NCBI GenBank assembly: GCA_030746455.1
Contig: JASLMQ010000714.1
Location: forward strand, 1-8,823
DNA from: Candidatus Latescibacterota bacterium
Lineage (GTDB): Bacteria; Latescibacterota; UBA2968; GCA-2709665
DNA: 8,823 nucleotides
Direction: 5' to 3'
In this document: piece after piece, positions 1-6,702 of the stretch
Numbering within the stretch: the first letter of the stretch is position 1
Layout of the letters: the number at the start of each line of letters is the position of its first letter
Position numbers and translations under genes: made by a program
Notes under the pieces: generated by a model
Database searches by the model: none
What the model saw: only the letters and a program-made list of their open reading frames with translations
Told to the model about the DNA's origin: nothing

Positions 1-2
1 CG

Positions 3-1253
3 AAGGAATCCCTGCCGGGTGGGAACACGCGAACGGGCGTCTACTACCCGCCGTTCCCGATCTACGCAGAACGGGGAGAGGGCGTCCACCTCATCGACCT
101 CGACGGCCATCGCCTGCTGGACTTCGTCAACAACAACACCGCCCTCATTCTGGGTCACGCCCATCCCGCCGTGGTCGAGGCCCTGCAGAACCAGATCGCC
201 GGGGGCACGGGCTTTTCCCGTCCCCTGCCCCTCGAGGTCGAGCTGGCCGAGCTCCTGAGGGCGCGCATGCCGTCCCTGGAGCGCCTTCGCTTCGCCAGCT
301 CCGGGACCGAGGCCGTGCTCAACGCCCTGAGGGTGGCTCGCGCCTTCACGGGCAGGAACAAGGTTGCCAAGTTCGAGGGAGCCTATCATGGCGTGGACGA
401 GTACGCGATGGTCAGCTTTGTTCCTCCCGTGGGTCCCGAGCTGGGCCCTCCCGATCGACCCCGTCCGTATCCATCCTCGGCGGGTATCACCCCCGCGGCC
501 GTGGACCAGGTCATCATCCTGCCCTTCAACGATCCCGACGCGTGTGAAGCCATCATCTCCGAGCACGCCGACGACCTGGCCGCCGTCATCGTCGATCCGC
601 TCTCGACGGGAGCGGGCATGACCCTCCCGGCGGACGGCTTTCTCGCCAAACTCAGGGAGATCGCCGACCGCGCAGGCGTCCTCCTCATCTTCGACGAGAT
701 CATCAGCTTCCGCGTCGCCCGCGGCGGGGCCCAGGAGCGCTTCGGCGTCCGGCCCGACCTCGCCTGTATGGGCAAGGTCGTCGCGGGCGGCACCCCGGGC
801 AGCGTCTTCGGCGGCCGCGCCGATGTGATGGCCCAGTACGATCCCGCCACCGGCGATCCGGGGATCCAGCAGTCCGGAACCTACAATGCGAATCCCATCG
901 CCATGGTCGCGGGCCTCACCACGCTCCGGCTGCTCACACCCGAGGCCTACGAGAAACTCGACGCAATCACGCAGCGACTGGGTTCGGAGCTCGAGAGCGT
1001 CTTCGCCGAGGCCGATCTCGTGGCGCAGGTTACCACCGTGGGATCGCTCTTCCGCGTGCACTTCCTTCCCGGCCGGCCCCGCAACTACCGGGAGGCCGCT
1101 CGCGAGGATGCGTCGATCCACAGGTGGTTGTTCTTCGCCCTCCTGGCCCGGGGTGTCTACTGGAAGCAGGGCGGGAACGTCTCCCTCCCGATGGAGGACG
1201 CGCACATCGATCAGCTGATTTCCGCGATCAGGTCGGCGCTTGGGGAGCTCTGA
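3..1253 (+). CDS. Class-III PLP aminotransferase, glutamate-1-semialdehyde aminomutase-like (5' partial)
   Basis: The frame is open from the left edge (first full codon at 3), so the start lies outside. 416 residues are present and perhaps 10-20 N-terminal ones are missing, since the first residues, KESLPGGNTR, match the family's early LPGG segment. Visible landmarks are GHAHPAVVEAL, the phosphate-binding FASSGTEA (about 288-311), FEGAYHG (about 372-392), the cofactor Asp in FDEIISFR (690-713) and the Schiff-base Lys in MGKVVAGG (Lys codon 774-776). The product should be a cytosolic fold-type I enzyme that transfers or moves an amino group. The family includes HemL, but no haem genes are near. 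The downstream partner is an N-acetyltransferase relative, so a role in making a specific amine is more likely than haem synthesis; that part is inference. The stop is 22 nt before the next start. The family call is firm and the substrate unknown. Confidence 0.9.
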   Translation, partial: KESLPGGNTRTGVYYPPFPIYAERGEGVHLIDLDGHRLLDFVNNNTALILGHAHPAVVEALQNQIAGGTGFSRPLPLEVELAELLRARMPSLERLRFASSGTEAVLNALRVARAFTGRNKVAKFEGAYHGVDEYAMVSFVPPVGPELGPPDRPRPYPSSAGITPAAVDQVIILPFNDPDACEAIISEHADDLAAVIVDPLSTGAGMTLPADGFLAKLREIADRAGVLLIFDEIISFRVARGGAQERFGVRPDLACMGKVVAGGTPGSVFGGRADVMAQYDPATGDPGIQQSGTYNANPIAMVAGLTTLRLLTPEAYEKLDAITQRLGSELESVFAEADLVAQVTTVGSLFRVHFLPGRPRNYREAAREDASIHRWLFFALLARGVYWKQGGNVSLPMEDAHIDQLISAIRSALGEL

Positions 1254-1275
1254 TCCACGGGAGGGAAGACGCGCC

Positions 1276-2043
1276 GTGCCACGGGAACCGACAGTCGGAC
1301 GGGACGACCTCCTGGAGGGCCTCCGGAGGATCGGCTGCAGGAAGGGCGACGTGCTCTTCTTTCACAGCTCCCTGAAGAGCTTCGGGTGGGTCGACGGAGG
1401 TGCCAACACGATCATCGACTCCGCGGTGGAGGCCGTGGGCCCGGAGGGAACGGTCGTCGTTCCCACCTTCGTGCAACGGGTCAACGGGGATCGGGCCCCC
1501 TATGCGGTCCGTCGAGACGCCTGGAACATCGACACCTCGCCCTCGGATGTCGGCACCATCACCGAGGTATTCCGGAAGCGTCCCGACGCGATTCGCAGCG
1601 ACCATTGCTGCGACTCCATGGCCGCCATCGGTGCCGAGGCGGAGGCTGTGATGGCGGCCCACAGGGAGTCTGGGCCCCGGCCGAGCCCGTGGGACGACAG
1701 GGCCTTCGGCCACGGGTCTCCGTGGGACTGGCTCAGGGAGCGCAACGCCCTCTACCTCCTGATGGGCGTTGGCTTCCGCGTCTGCAGCCTCTTCCACTAC
1801 TGCCAGGCCCTGTGGGTCGAATCGCGCACAGACGCTCACCGCGACGGCCTCAAGTGGCCGAAGTTCGGTTTTGTGCCCGTCGGTAGACGCGTGGAGGCCG
1901 AGGGGATCGTCACGGGAACCACCGTGGGCACGTCCATCTGGCAGGCCTTCCGCGTTGCCCCCTGTGTCGAGGCGGTGGCGCAGATCCTCGAGGCTGAACC
2001 TTCGCTCATCACACCCGAACCGCTCAGGCTTTCCGGGCATTGA
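1276..2043 (+). CDS. AAC(3)-family N-acetyltransferase homologue
   Basis: Encodes 255 residues from GTG 1276, chosen because AGGGA (1262-1266) sits 9 nt upstream; a TTG at 1240 is in frame but overlaps the previous gene and has no such site. The protein has the Antibiotic_NAT fold signature: FFHSSLKSFG (28-37), GPEGTVVVPTF (55-65), GHGSPW (145-150) and LLMGVGFRVCSLFHYCQ (161-177). Known members acetylate aminoglycoside 3-amino groups with acetyl-CoA, but many homologues (YokD, FrbF) act on other amines. The family's usual 'TxLHxxE' segment is SLFHYCQ here, so His174 is kept and the Glu is Gln177. The 'HPxxSvaaiG' segment is DHCCDSMAAIG (109-119). The gene lies between an aminotransferase and a Kelch protein with short gaps, so it probably acylates a product of the upstream enzyme. 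Antibiotic resistance should not be assumed. Confidence 0.85.
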   Translation: MPREPTVGRDDLLEGLRRIGCRKGDVLFFHSSLKSFGWVDGGANTIIDSAVEAVGPEGTVVVPTFVQRVNGDRAPYAVRRDAWNIDTSPSDVGTITEVFRKRPDAIRSDHCCDSMAAIGAEAEAVMAAHRESGPRPSPWDDRAFGHGSPWDWLRERNALYLLMGVGFRVCSLFHYCQALWVESRTDAHRDGLKWPKFGFVPVGRRVEAEGIVTGTTVGTSIWQAFRVAPCVEAVAQILEAEPSLITPEPLRLSGH

Positions 2044-2053
2044 TCGTCAGCTC

Positions 2054-2974
2054 ATGAGAACACGCTGGTCCCTCATCACCGAATCCGCTCCCTGGCCCCC
2101 GAGGGACTCGCCCGGGGCCACCGTCCTTCAGGGCCGAATGTGGCTCCTGGGCGGCTTCCAGCTGGCCGAATCCGGTGGATTCCGTCGTCTGAACGACGTC
2201 TGGTCCTCACCCGATGGGATCGACTGGGCGCAGGTCGTCGGCGACGCGCCCTGGCCTGCCAGGAACCTTGCCGGCTGTGTCACCTTCAACGATCGAATCT
2301 GGCTTCTGGGCGGATTCGACGGCAGACGGACCTTCGCCGATATCTGGTCCACAGACGACGGCCGACACTGGGACCGGATCGCCACCGATGCCCCCTGGGG
2401 CGCCCGCGGGGCATTCGGCTGCACGGTATTCCGCGACAGAATCTGGGTGATCGGAGGCGTCAACTTGGAGGGCGAGGCGCACTACGGTGACGTCTGGTCC
2501 TCCGTTGACGGTGTAGAATGGGAGCAGGTCACAAACGCCCCGGGCTGGCAGCCGCGCGCCATGCACCCCGCACTCGTCTTCGACGCCGGGCTGTGGATCC
2601 TCGGTGGGGGGACCTACCACGACCGCGGGTTGAACCACAGCGATGTCTGGCGCTCGTCGGACGGAGTCGAGTGGGAATGCGTCCCCTGTGACGCCGCCTG
2701 GAAGGCACGCCGCTTCCACACGTCCATGGTCCACGGCGGCCGGATGTGGGTCCTCGGGGGCGCGGCCGACGGATCGGTCAACCTGAACGACGTATGGTGC
2801 TCCGCGGACGGCATCGATTGGACCCCTGCAGATCGCCCGGTCCCGTGGGGCGTCCGACACGCATCGGCCTGTCTGTCGTTCGGCGGCAGAGCCTGGTTGC
2901 TCGGCGGGTTCAGCGGGGAGCTTGCCGGAAATATCGTCTATAACGACATTTGGACGATGGAGACGACGGGCTGA
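2054..2974 (+). CDS. Six-bladed Kelch-like beta-propeller protein
   Basis: Encodes 306 residues from ATG 2054, 10 nt after the acetyltransferase stop; the frame is open further upstream but that part is antisense or overlapping sequence. The whole protein is six tandem units of about 48-53 residues, at 5-57, 58-105, 106-155, 156-206, 207-255 and 256-306. Each unit has Trp, then A/P-W-x-x-R, then a [RG][ML]W[LV][LI]GG strand, then a D-[VI]-W-x-[ST]-x-D-G-x-x-W turn (the last unit ends in DIWTMETTG). The double Gly plus spaced Trp is the Kelch signature and six repeats would close one propeller. There is no signal peptide, lipobox or transmembrane segment, so it is predicted to be cytosolic. 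Function is unknown; it may bind a ligand or scaffold the neighbouring enzymes. Nearly no Shine-Dalgarno is visible before the start, which suggests translational coupling. Confidence 0.85.
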   Translation: MRTRWSLITESAPWPPRDSPGATVLQGRMWLLGGFQLAESGGFRRLNDVWSSPDGIDWAQVVGDAPWPARNLAGCVTFNDRIWLLGGFDGRRTFADIWSTDDGRHWDRIATDAPWGARGAFGCTVFRDRIWVIGGVNLEGEAHYGDVWSSVDGVEWEQVTNAPGWQPRAMHPALVFDAGLWILGGGTYHDRGLNHSDVWRSSDGVEWECVPCDAAWKARRFHTSMVHGGRMWVLGGAADGSVNLNDVWCSADGIDWTPADRPVPWGVRHASACLSFGGRAWLLGGFSGELAGNIVYNDIWTMETTG

Positions 2975-3016
2975 GCAGGTGCCCGGGTGTGGCCATCTCA
3001 GAACGGAGCCAACCTG

Positions 3017-3550
3017 ATGCGAAAGAACCTCGTTCTCACCCTTTCGGGACCTGATAAGATTGGAATCGTCGACCGAGTCACCGAACGCGTGTTGAAGGAC
3101 GGCGGCAATGTAGAGGAGAGCCGAATGGGACGCCTGGGTGGCGAATTCGCCATGTTGATGCTCGTCTCGGTACCTGCCGAGGGGCTCGACCAGCTCAGTC
3201 GGGGCGTTCTCAGTCTGCAGGATGAAGGGTACGCGGTCGCAGTTCGAGAGACCCAACAGACGGATCCAGAGAGATACGCCGGGTGGGTGCCCTACCAGGT
3301 CGCGGTCACCGGCGCGGACCACGAGGGGATCATCCACAGCATCACGCACCGCTTAGCCGAACGCGGCATCAACGTGGAGAGTATGGACACGGGAACGGTG
3401 ACCGCATCGATGAGTGGCACGCCCCTCTTCACGATGGCGGCCGTCGTGCTTGTCCCGCCCGACCTGACCTACCGAGACCTCCAGAGCGATCTTCAGGCCG
3501 TCGCCGACGACCTGAACGTCGACATCGATGTCTCCCCCTACAAGGGATGA
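3017..3550 (+). CDS. Tandem ACT-domain protein, GcvR-type
   Basis: Encodes 177 residues from ATG 3017, preferred over an in-frame GTG at 2987 because GGAG (3004-3007) sits 9 nt upstream. It contains two ACT domains and little else. The first (about 3-75) starts LVLTLSGPDKIGIVDRVTERVLKDGGNVEESRM. The second (about 92-170) starts YQVAVTGADHEGIIHSITHRLAERGINVESM. The pattern 'GxDxxGIvxxvtxxlaxxgxNvexx' in both is typical of the GcvR/ACT family (COG2716-like). GcvR in E. coli senses glycine and antagonises the activator GcvA; ACT domains generally bind amino acids. No DNA-binding domain is visible, so it would act on a protein partner. It is the last gene of the left operon, 42 nt after the Kelch gene. 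A role in sensing an amino acid related to the upstream aminotransferase is an inference. Confidence 0.88.
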   Translation: MRKNLVLTLSGPDKIGIVDRVTERVLKDGGNVEESRMGRLGGEFAMLMLVSVPAEGLDQLSRGVLSLQDEGYAVAVRETQQTDPERYAGWVPYQVAVTGADHEGIIHSITHRLAERGINVESMDTGTVTASMSGTPLFTMAAVVLVPPDLTYRDLQSDLQAVADDLNVDIDVSPYKG

Positions 3551-3592
3551 GCCGGACATAGGATTGCCCCCGCAACCGCCACTTGGTCACGC

Positions 3593-3622
3593 CGGAAGGC
3601 CGTCTGCGGCGGGCGGAAGGCC
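3593..3622 (+). repeat. Tandem 9-bp direct repeats abutting the -35 box
   Basis: CGGAAGGCC occurs at 3593-3601 and again at 3614-3622, start to start 21 bp, which is about two helical turns. The second copy ends exactly where the TTGACA begins. The arms AAGGCC (3596-3601) and GGCCTT (3619-3624) also form an inverted repeat. Same-face direct repeats next to a -35 are a common layout for activator sites, so this is a candidate operator for the peroxiredoxin gene. No regulator is identified. Confidence 0.4.
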
Positions 3623-3651
3623 TTGACAAGATCGCTCAGAATGGGAATATT
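3623..3651 (+). promoter_or_regulatory. Sigma70-type promoter for the peroxiredoxin gene
   Basis: TTGACA at 3623-3628 is a perfect -35. AATATT at 3646-3651 matches 4 of 6 positions of TATAAT. The spacer is 17 bp. It is in the 229-bp gap between the ACT gene and the peroxiredoxin, in an AT-richer patch of otherwise GC-rich DNA, and points at the peroxiredoxin. Transcription would start near 3658, giving a leader of about 120 nt. Housekeeping sigma preferences in this organism are unknown. Confidence 0.55.
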
Positions 3652-3720
3652 TGTTTCTCACGATGGCGACCCGTTGAGGCCGTCACGGCTTCAGAGCCCT
3701 GCGATGCCGTTCCGTATCCG

Positions 3721-3737
3721 CCGGGGGTTGTCCCCGG
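3721..3737 (+). other. Hairpin in the peroxiredoxin mRNA leader
   Basis: CCGGGG (3721-3726) pairs with CCCCGG (3732-3737) over a 5-nt loop. It is 43 nt upstream of the start codon and has no U-run after it, so it is not a convincing terminator. Two purine-rich ribosome-site-like stretches follow, AAGGAG (3752-3757) and GGAG (3771-3774); the second is 5 nt from the ATG and is the likely functional site. The hairpin may affect mRNA stability or be incidental to high GC. Confidence 0.3.
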
Positions 3738-3779
3738 AGCAGAACCCAACGAAGGAGCCAACACAGAAAGGGAGCCGAC

Positions 3780-4367
3780 ATGTCATTGGTCACGAAGGAA
3801 GCGCCCGATTTCGTCGCCCAGGCGGTTATGGCGGACAATACGATATCTGAACTGAAGCTCTCGTCTCACCGAGGCAAATACGTCATCCTGTTCTTCTATC
3901 CCCTTGATTTCACCTTCGTGTGCCCTACGGAAATTATCGCCTTTGACAATGCGTTGCCCAAGTTCCAGGAGAAGAACGTGGAGGTGATCGGGGTTTCGGT
4001 GGATTCGCAGTTCACCCACCTCGCCTGGAAGAACACGCCCCCGGACCAGGGCGGCATCGGCCAGGTCAGCTACCCTTTGGTCGCCGACCTGACCAAGGAC
4101 ATCGCCCGTGACTACGGCGTCCTGTTCGACGATTCCGTGGCGCTTCGGGGGCTCTTCCTGATCGACAAGGAGGGCATCATCCGCCACGCCGTGGTGAACG
4201 ACCTGCCTCTTGGGCGCAACGTTGACGAGGCCCTGCGGATGGTCGATGCGTTGCAGTTCACCGAGGAGCACGGTGAGGTCTGCCCGGCCAATTGGCAGGA
4301 CGGCGAGGAGGCCATGAAGCCGACCGCCGAGGGCGTTGCGACGTATCTCGCCGATCACGCGGGCTAG
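3780..4367 (+). CDS. Typical 2-Cys peroxiredoxin (AhpC/TSA family)
   Basis: Encodes 195 residues, a normal family length. The cytosolic enzyme reduces hydrogen peroxide and organic hydroperoxides using thiols, usually with a thioredoxin-type or AhpF partner. The active-site block [14 protein letters not shown] (38-51) holds the peroxidatic Cys48 and its Thr45. EVCPANW near the C-terminus supplies the resolving Cys168. A GGIGQ segment is present in the middle, but the protein ends ATYLADHAG without the C-terminal Tyr-Phe helix of easily over-oxidised eukaryotic forms, so it is probably a robust bacterial type. The ATG has GGAG 5 nt upstream. The gene has its own promoter and is followed by a strong hairpin, so it is a single-gene unit. 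No reductase gene is in the window. Confidence 0.96.
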   Translation: MSLVTKEAPDFVAQAVMADNTISELKLSSHRGKYVILFFYPLDFTFVCPTEIIAFDNALPKFQEKNVEVIGVSVDSQFTHLAWKNTPPDQGGIGQVSYPLVADLTKDIARDYGVLFDDSVALRGLFLIDKEGIIRHAVVNDLPLGRNVDEALRMVDALQFTEEHGEVCPANWQDGEEAMKPTAEGVATYLADHAG

Positions 4368-4397
4368 CCCCAATGCTTCACGCGCTGTGACACAACA

Positions 4398-4431
4398 CGG
4401 GGGGTCTCCTTGACGGACCGGAGACCCCCCG
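4398..4431. terminator. Strong hairpin, probable bidirectional terminator
   Basis: A perfect 12-bp stem (4398-4409 with 4420-4431, CGGGGGGTCTCC and its complement) encloses a 10-nt loop. It begins 31 nt after the peroxiredoxin stop and lies about 70 bp beyond the stop of the convergent DapA-like gene, so it is placed to stop both units. There is no U-run on either side, so efficiency as a classic intrinsic terminator is uncertain; such U-poor hairpins are common at gene ends in GC-rich bacteria. Confidence 0.65.
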
Positions 4432-4502
4432 CGTCTACGAAGAATCGAGCATTCGAATCCACTGCCAGACAGCCACCGACGGGAGAGTCCTCCCGCCACA
4501 TC

Positions 4503-5417
4503 TCACGCCAGCAGTCCCTTCTCCTTGAAGAACCCCGCCAGCGTCTCCATTTCCTTGTCGTTCAGCGAATAGTAGGGCTTTCTTCGCCACCGCTTGGTTA
4601 CGCCGAACAGCTCCATGGACCCGTGGAACCCCGCGTTCCAACCCCCGGTCAGCGTACCGATGAAATCGAAGAAGGCCATGTCCAGATCGCGGATGATCCC
4701 CCGGGCCGTGGCCAGGTCCATCGCCTCGATCGCCTGCCAGTACTGCCTCGGCACGTCGAGTCCGAACGAGATGAAGGTCGACATGTAGCCGTCGCAGCCG
4801 TAGGGCCACATGTTCATGTGGTTCACCTTTTGGCCGCCGGCGAACACGGGTACCCGCTCGTGGGCCATCAGGCAGAGCCGCCGAGCGAAGTCGCCGATCA
4901 TGTCGTCCTTGATGGCTACGACCCGCTCGCTCCGGTCAAGCGTCTTCTCGATGGCCTCCAGCGCGAACGTGGGCCCCATCGGGCTGAACAGCCCGGTCAC
5001 GATCATCACCGGGATGTGCTCGGCCACCGCGAGATAGTGCTCTACGATCGTATCGGCGGTACACGAGTGCGCCCAGTTGCACGGGAGCACCATTAGAAGG
5101 TCCGCGCCGACCTGCTTCGAGTATTCCGCGAACTCGATCGAGTGTTTCGTGTCGTAGTAGCGGTCGGCGGCGACCACCATGCCCCTTCCCGCGGTGTGTT
5201 CGGCGGCCACACGGGTCACCTCGGCGATCTCTGCCTCCGACAGGCAGATGTAGTGGCTGTCCCCGGCGGTCAGCAGCACCGTCTTGCTCCCCGCGGCGAG
5301 AACCACGTCGATCTGGTTGCGCAGCCCGTCGTAGTCCACGCTGCTGTCCTCGTTGAACGGGGTCGCGATCGACGAGATCGGCCCCGTCAGGTGCACTCGT
5401 GCCTGCTCTCGGTCCAT
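4503..5417 (-). CDS. DapA/NanA-superfamily aldolase or dehydratase, non-canonical active site
   Basis: Encodes 304 residues from ATG 5417, with a GGAAGGG ribosome site 8 nt upstream. The DHDPS-superfamily TIM barrel is evident: GPISSIATPFNEDSSVDYDGL (12-32), then VLAAGSKTVLLTAGDSHYICLSEAE (39-63), the Schiff-base strand VVAIKDD with Lys170, and FAGG after it. Members form a Schiff base between this Lys and a 2-oxo acid and make or break a C-C bond. Three DapA features are absent. The Tyr of the 'YNVP' strand is Val140 (IPVMIVTGL). The paired Thr of GTTGE is T50-A51 (TAGDS). The following Arg is not visible. It is therefore unlikely to be lysine-pathway DHDPS (dapA). It is the last gene of the leftward operon, 19 nt after the SHMT homologue, ending at the hairpin. 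The substrate is unknown; a hydroxy- or oxo-acid aldolase is plausible. Confidence 0.88.
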   Translation of the reverse strand: MDREQARVHLTGPISSIATPFNEDSSVDYDGLRNQIDVVLAAGSKTVLLTAGDSHYICLSEAEIAEVTRVAAEHTAGRGMVVAADRYYDTKHSIEFAEYSKQVGADLLMVLPCNWAHSCTADTIVEHYLAVAEHIPVMIVTGLFSPMGPTFALEAIEKTLDRSERVVAIKDDMIGDFARRLCLMAHERVPVFAGGQKVNHMNMWPYGCDGYMSTFISFGLDVPRQYWQAIEAMDLATARGIIRDLDMAFFDFIGTLTGGWNAGFHGSMELFGVTKRWRRKPYYSLNDKEMETLAGFFKEKGLLA

Positions 5418-5436
5418 ATCTCTTTCCCTTCCTCTC

Positions 5437-6678
5437 CTAATCTTCGATTGTCCACTTTATCCCGTCGAATCTCCGCGCCAGCTCAGCCACCCTCCGCTTC
5501 ACACAATCCTCATCCTCCCCCCGCAGGGCATCTACAATGCAGTCGGCCACCTCCGGTACGTCCGACGCCGTCATTCCCCAGCGCGTGACCTCCTGCACGC
5601 CCAGCCGCAGCCCATGCGTTCCGACCTCTTCGGGGAGCGGCAGGGGGTTGACCAGGATGTTGCACGTCTCCAGCCGACGTGCCATCGTGTCGCTCTCGCC
5701 GAAGGCATCCACGATCGCCAGGAGCGTGTGCGACTCGGTGAACCCCTGGTCGACCCCAACCATCGGGACCCCGCGATCCTGTAGCGCCTGGCCCAGACAC
5801 TTCGCGTTGCTCACGATCGCGCCGGCGTGCTCCGGTCCGTGGGCCAGCCACTCCAGGAAGGTCGCCGCCAGCGAGGGCAGCCGGCTCAGGTGGTGGTTGG
5901 CGATCATCAGCGGCGACGTGGCCTCCGCGATCCGTTCCATCACCGTCCGATCGTTCGCCAGGATCATCCCCCCCTGCGGCCCGGCCAGGGTCTTGTGGGT
6001 GCTCGTGATGATCACGTCGGCCCCCTCTTCGAGGGGAGACTGGAACGCCCCACCGGCGATCAGGCCCATCACGTGAGCCGCGTCGTAGACCAGGCAGGAC
6101 CCCGGGCAGTGGCGGTCCATCGCCTCTCTCAGCTCCCGGACAGGCTGGGGAAACAGAAAGATGGCCGAGCCCACGATCACTAGTCCGGGTCGGTGTGCTT
6201 CGATGAGCGAGACGGTCCGATGGAGATCGATGTTATAGCGCGGGCCGTCCCACGGGATCGAGATGGCCTTCAGATCCACCTTCAGGGCCGAAGTCGCCAG
6301 CTTCTCCGCGTACTTGTGGGCGTTCTCCACCTCCAGCACGGTGTCTCCGGGCCGCCCCAGCCCGAACGCGGCAATGATCCCCGCGATGTTGCCGGACAGC
6401 GGCCGGAAATCCACGTACTCTGCACGGAATAGCTGCCTCGCCAGCTCCTGGACCTTCTCTTCGATCTCGATCAGGTGCGCGTTCCCCGGGTATTCGCGGT
6501 TCCCGGCGTCGATCCCGGTGTAATACCCGTAATGCCGGTCCAGCTCGTCGACAAGCAACCGCTCCACGAGCGGGCTGGGCCGGTTCTCCGAGGCGATCAG
6601 GTTCAGGCAATCTGCCCGATAGGTGATGTGCGTTTCGATCAGCGCATCCAGGGCCCGTATCTCGTGCTCCAGATCCAT
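5437..6678 (-). CDS. Serine hydroxymethyltransferase-family PLP enzyme, divergent
   Basis: Encodes 413 residues from ATG 6678, which has AGGAG (6685-6689) 6 nt upstream; an ATG at 6702 would add eight residues without such a site. SHMT features are NLIASEN (26-32), YDAAHVMGL with Asp199 and His202, STHKTLAGPQGG with PLP Lys229, and GLRLGVQEVTR with Arg358. Segments such as LFPQPV, the AHVMGLIAG block, NHHLSRLPS and FTESHTLL resemble the methanogen-type SHMT that I recall more than bacterial GlyA. In the family, PLP enzymes exchange a hydroxymethyl group between serine and glycine with a folate-type carrier. Here the 'YAEGYPGKRYYGG' loop, which holds the catalytic Glu, is replaced by residues 48-65 (RHYGYYTGIDAGNREYPG), about four residues longer and without that Glu. 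Folate-dependent activity is thus doubtful; a retro-aldol cleavage of a beta-hydroxy amino acid is possible. Confidence 0.9.
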   Translation of the reverse strand: MDLEHEIRALDALIETHITYRADCLNLIASENRPSPLVERLLVDELDRHYGYYTGIDAGNREYPGNAHLIEIEEKVQELARQLFRAEYVDFRPLSGNIAGIIAAFGLGRPGDTVLEVENAHKYAEKLATSALKVDLKAISIPWDGPRYNIDLHRTVSLIEAHRPGLVIVGSAIFLFPQPVRELREAMDRHCPGSCLVYDAAHVMGLIAGGAFQSPLEEGADVIITSTHKTLAGPQGGMILANDRTVMERIAEATSPLMIANHHLSRLPSLAATFLEWLAHGPEHAGAIVSNAKCLGQALQDRGVPMVGVDQGFTESHTLLAIVDAFGESDTMARRLETCNILVNPLPLPEEVGTHGLRLGVQEVTRWGMTASDVPEVADCIVDALRGEDEDCVKRRVAELARRFDGIKWTIED

Positions 6679-6702
6679 CGACGTCTCCTGAGATGATGGC
6701 AT

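Noticed and set aside
1228..2040. A 270-residue minus-strand frame
   Set aside because: Mirror of the acetyltransferase gene; the + strand product carries the family motifs.
2207..3349. A 380-residue open frame on the minus strand
   Set aside because: It is antisense to the Kelch gene and part of the ACT gene, both with strong repeat or domain evidence on the + strand.
3583..3855. A small + strand frame across the peroxiredoxin promoter gap
   Set aside because: It overlaps the promoter and the peroxiredoxin start in another frame, has an Arg/Pro-rich product and no suitable ribosome site.
4410..5096. A 228-residue + strand frame starting inside the terminator hairpin
   Set aside because: It begins in the hairpin loop and is antisense to the DapA-like gene; no plausible start site or domain.
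4503..5417. Annotation as dapA (lysine biosynthesis)
   Set aside because: The catalytic Tyr and second Thr are absent and no lysine-pathway gene is nearby.
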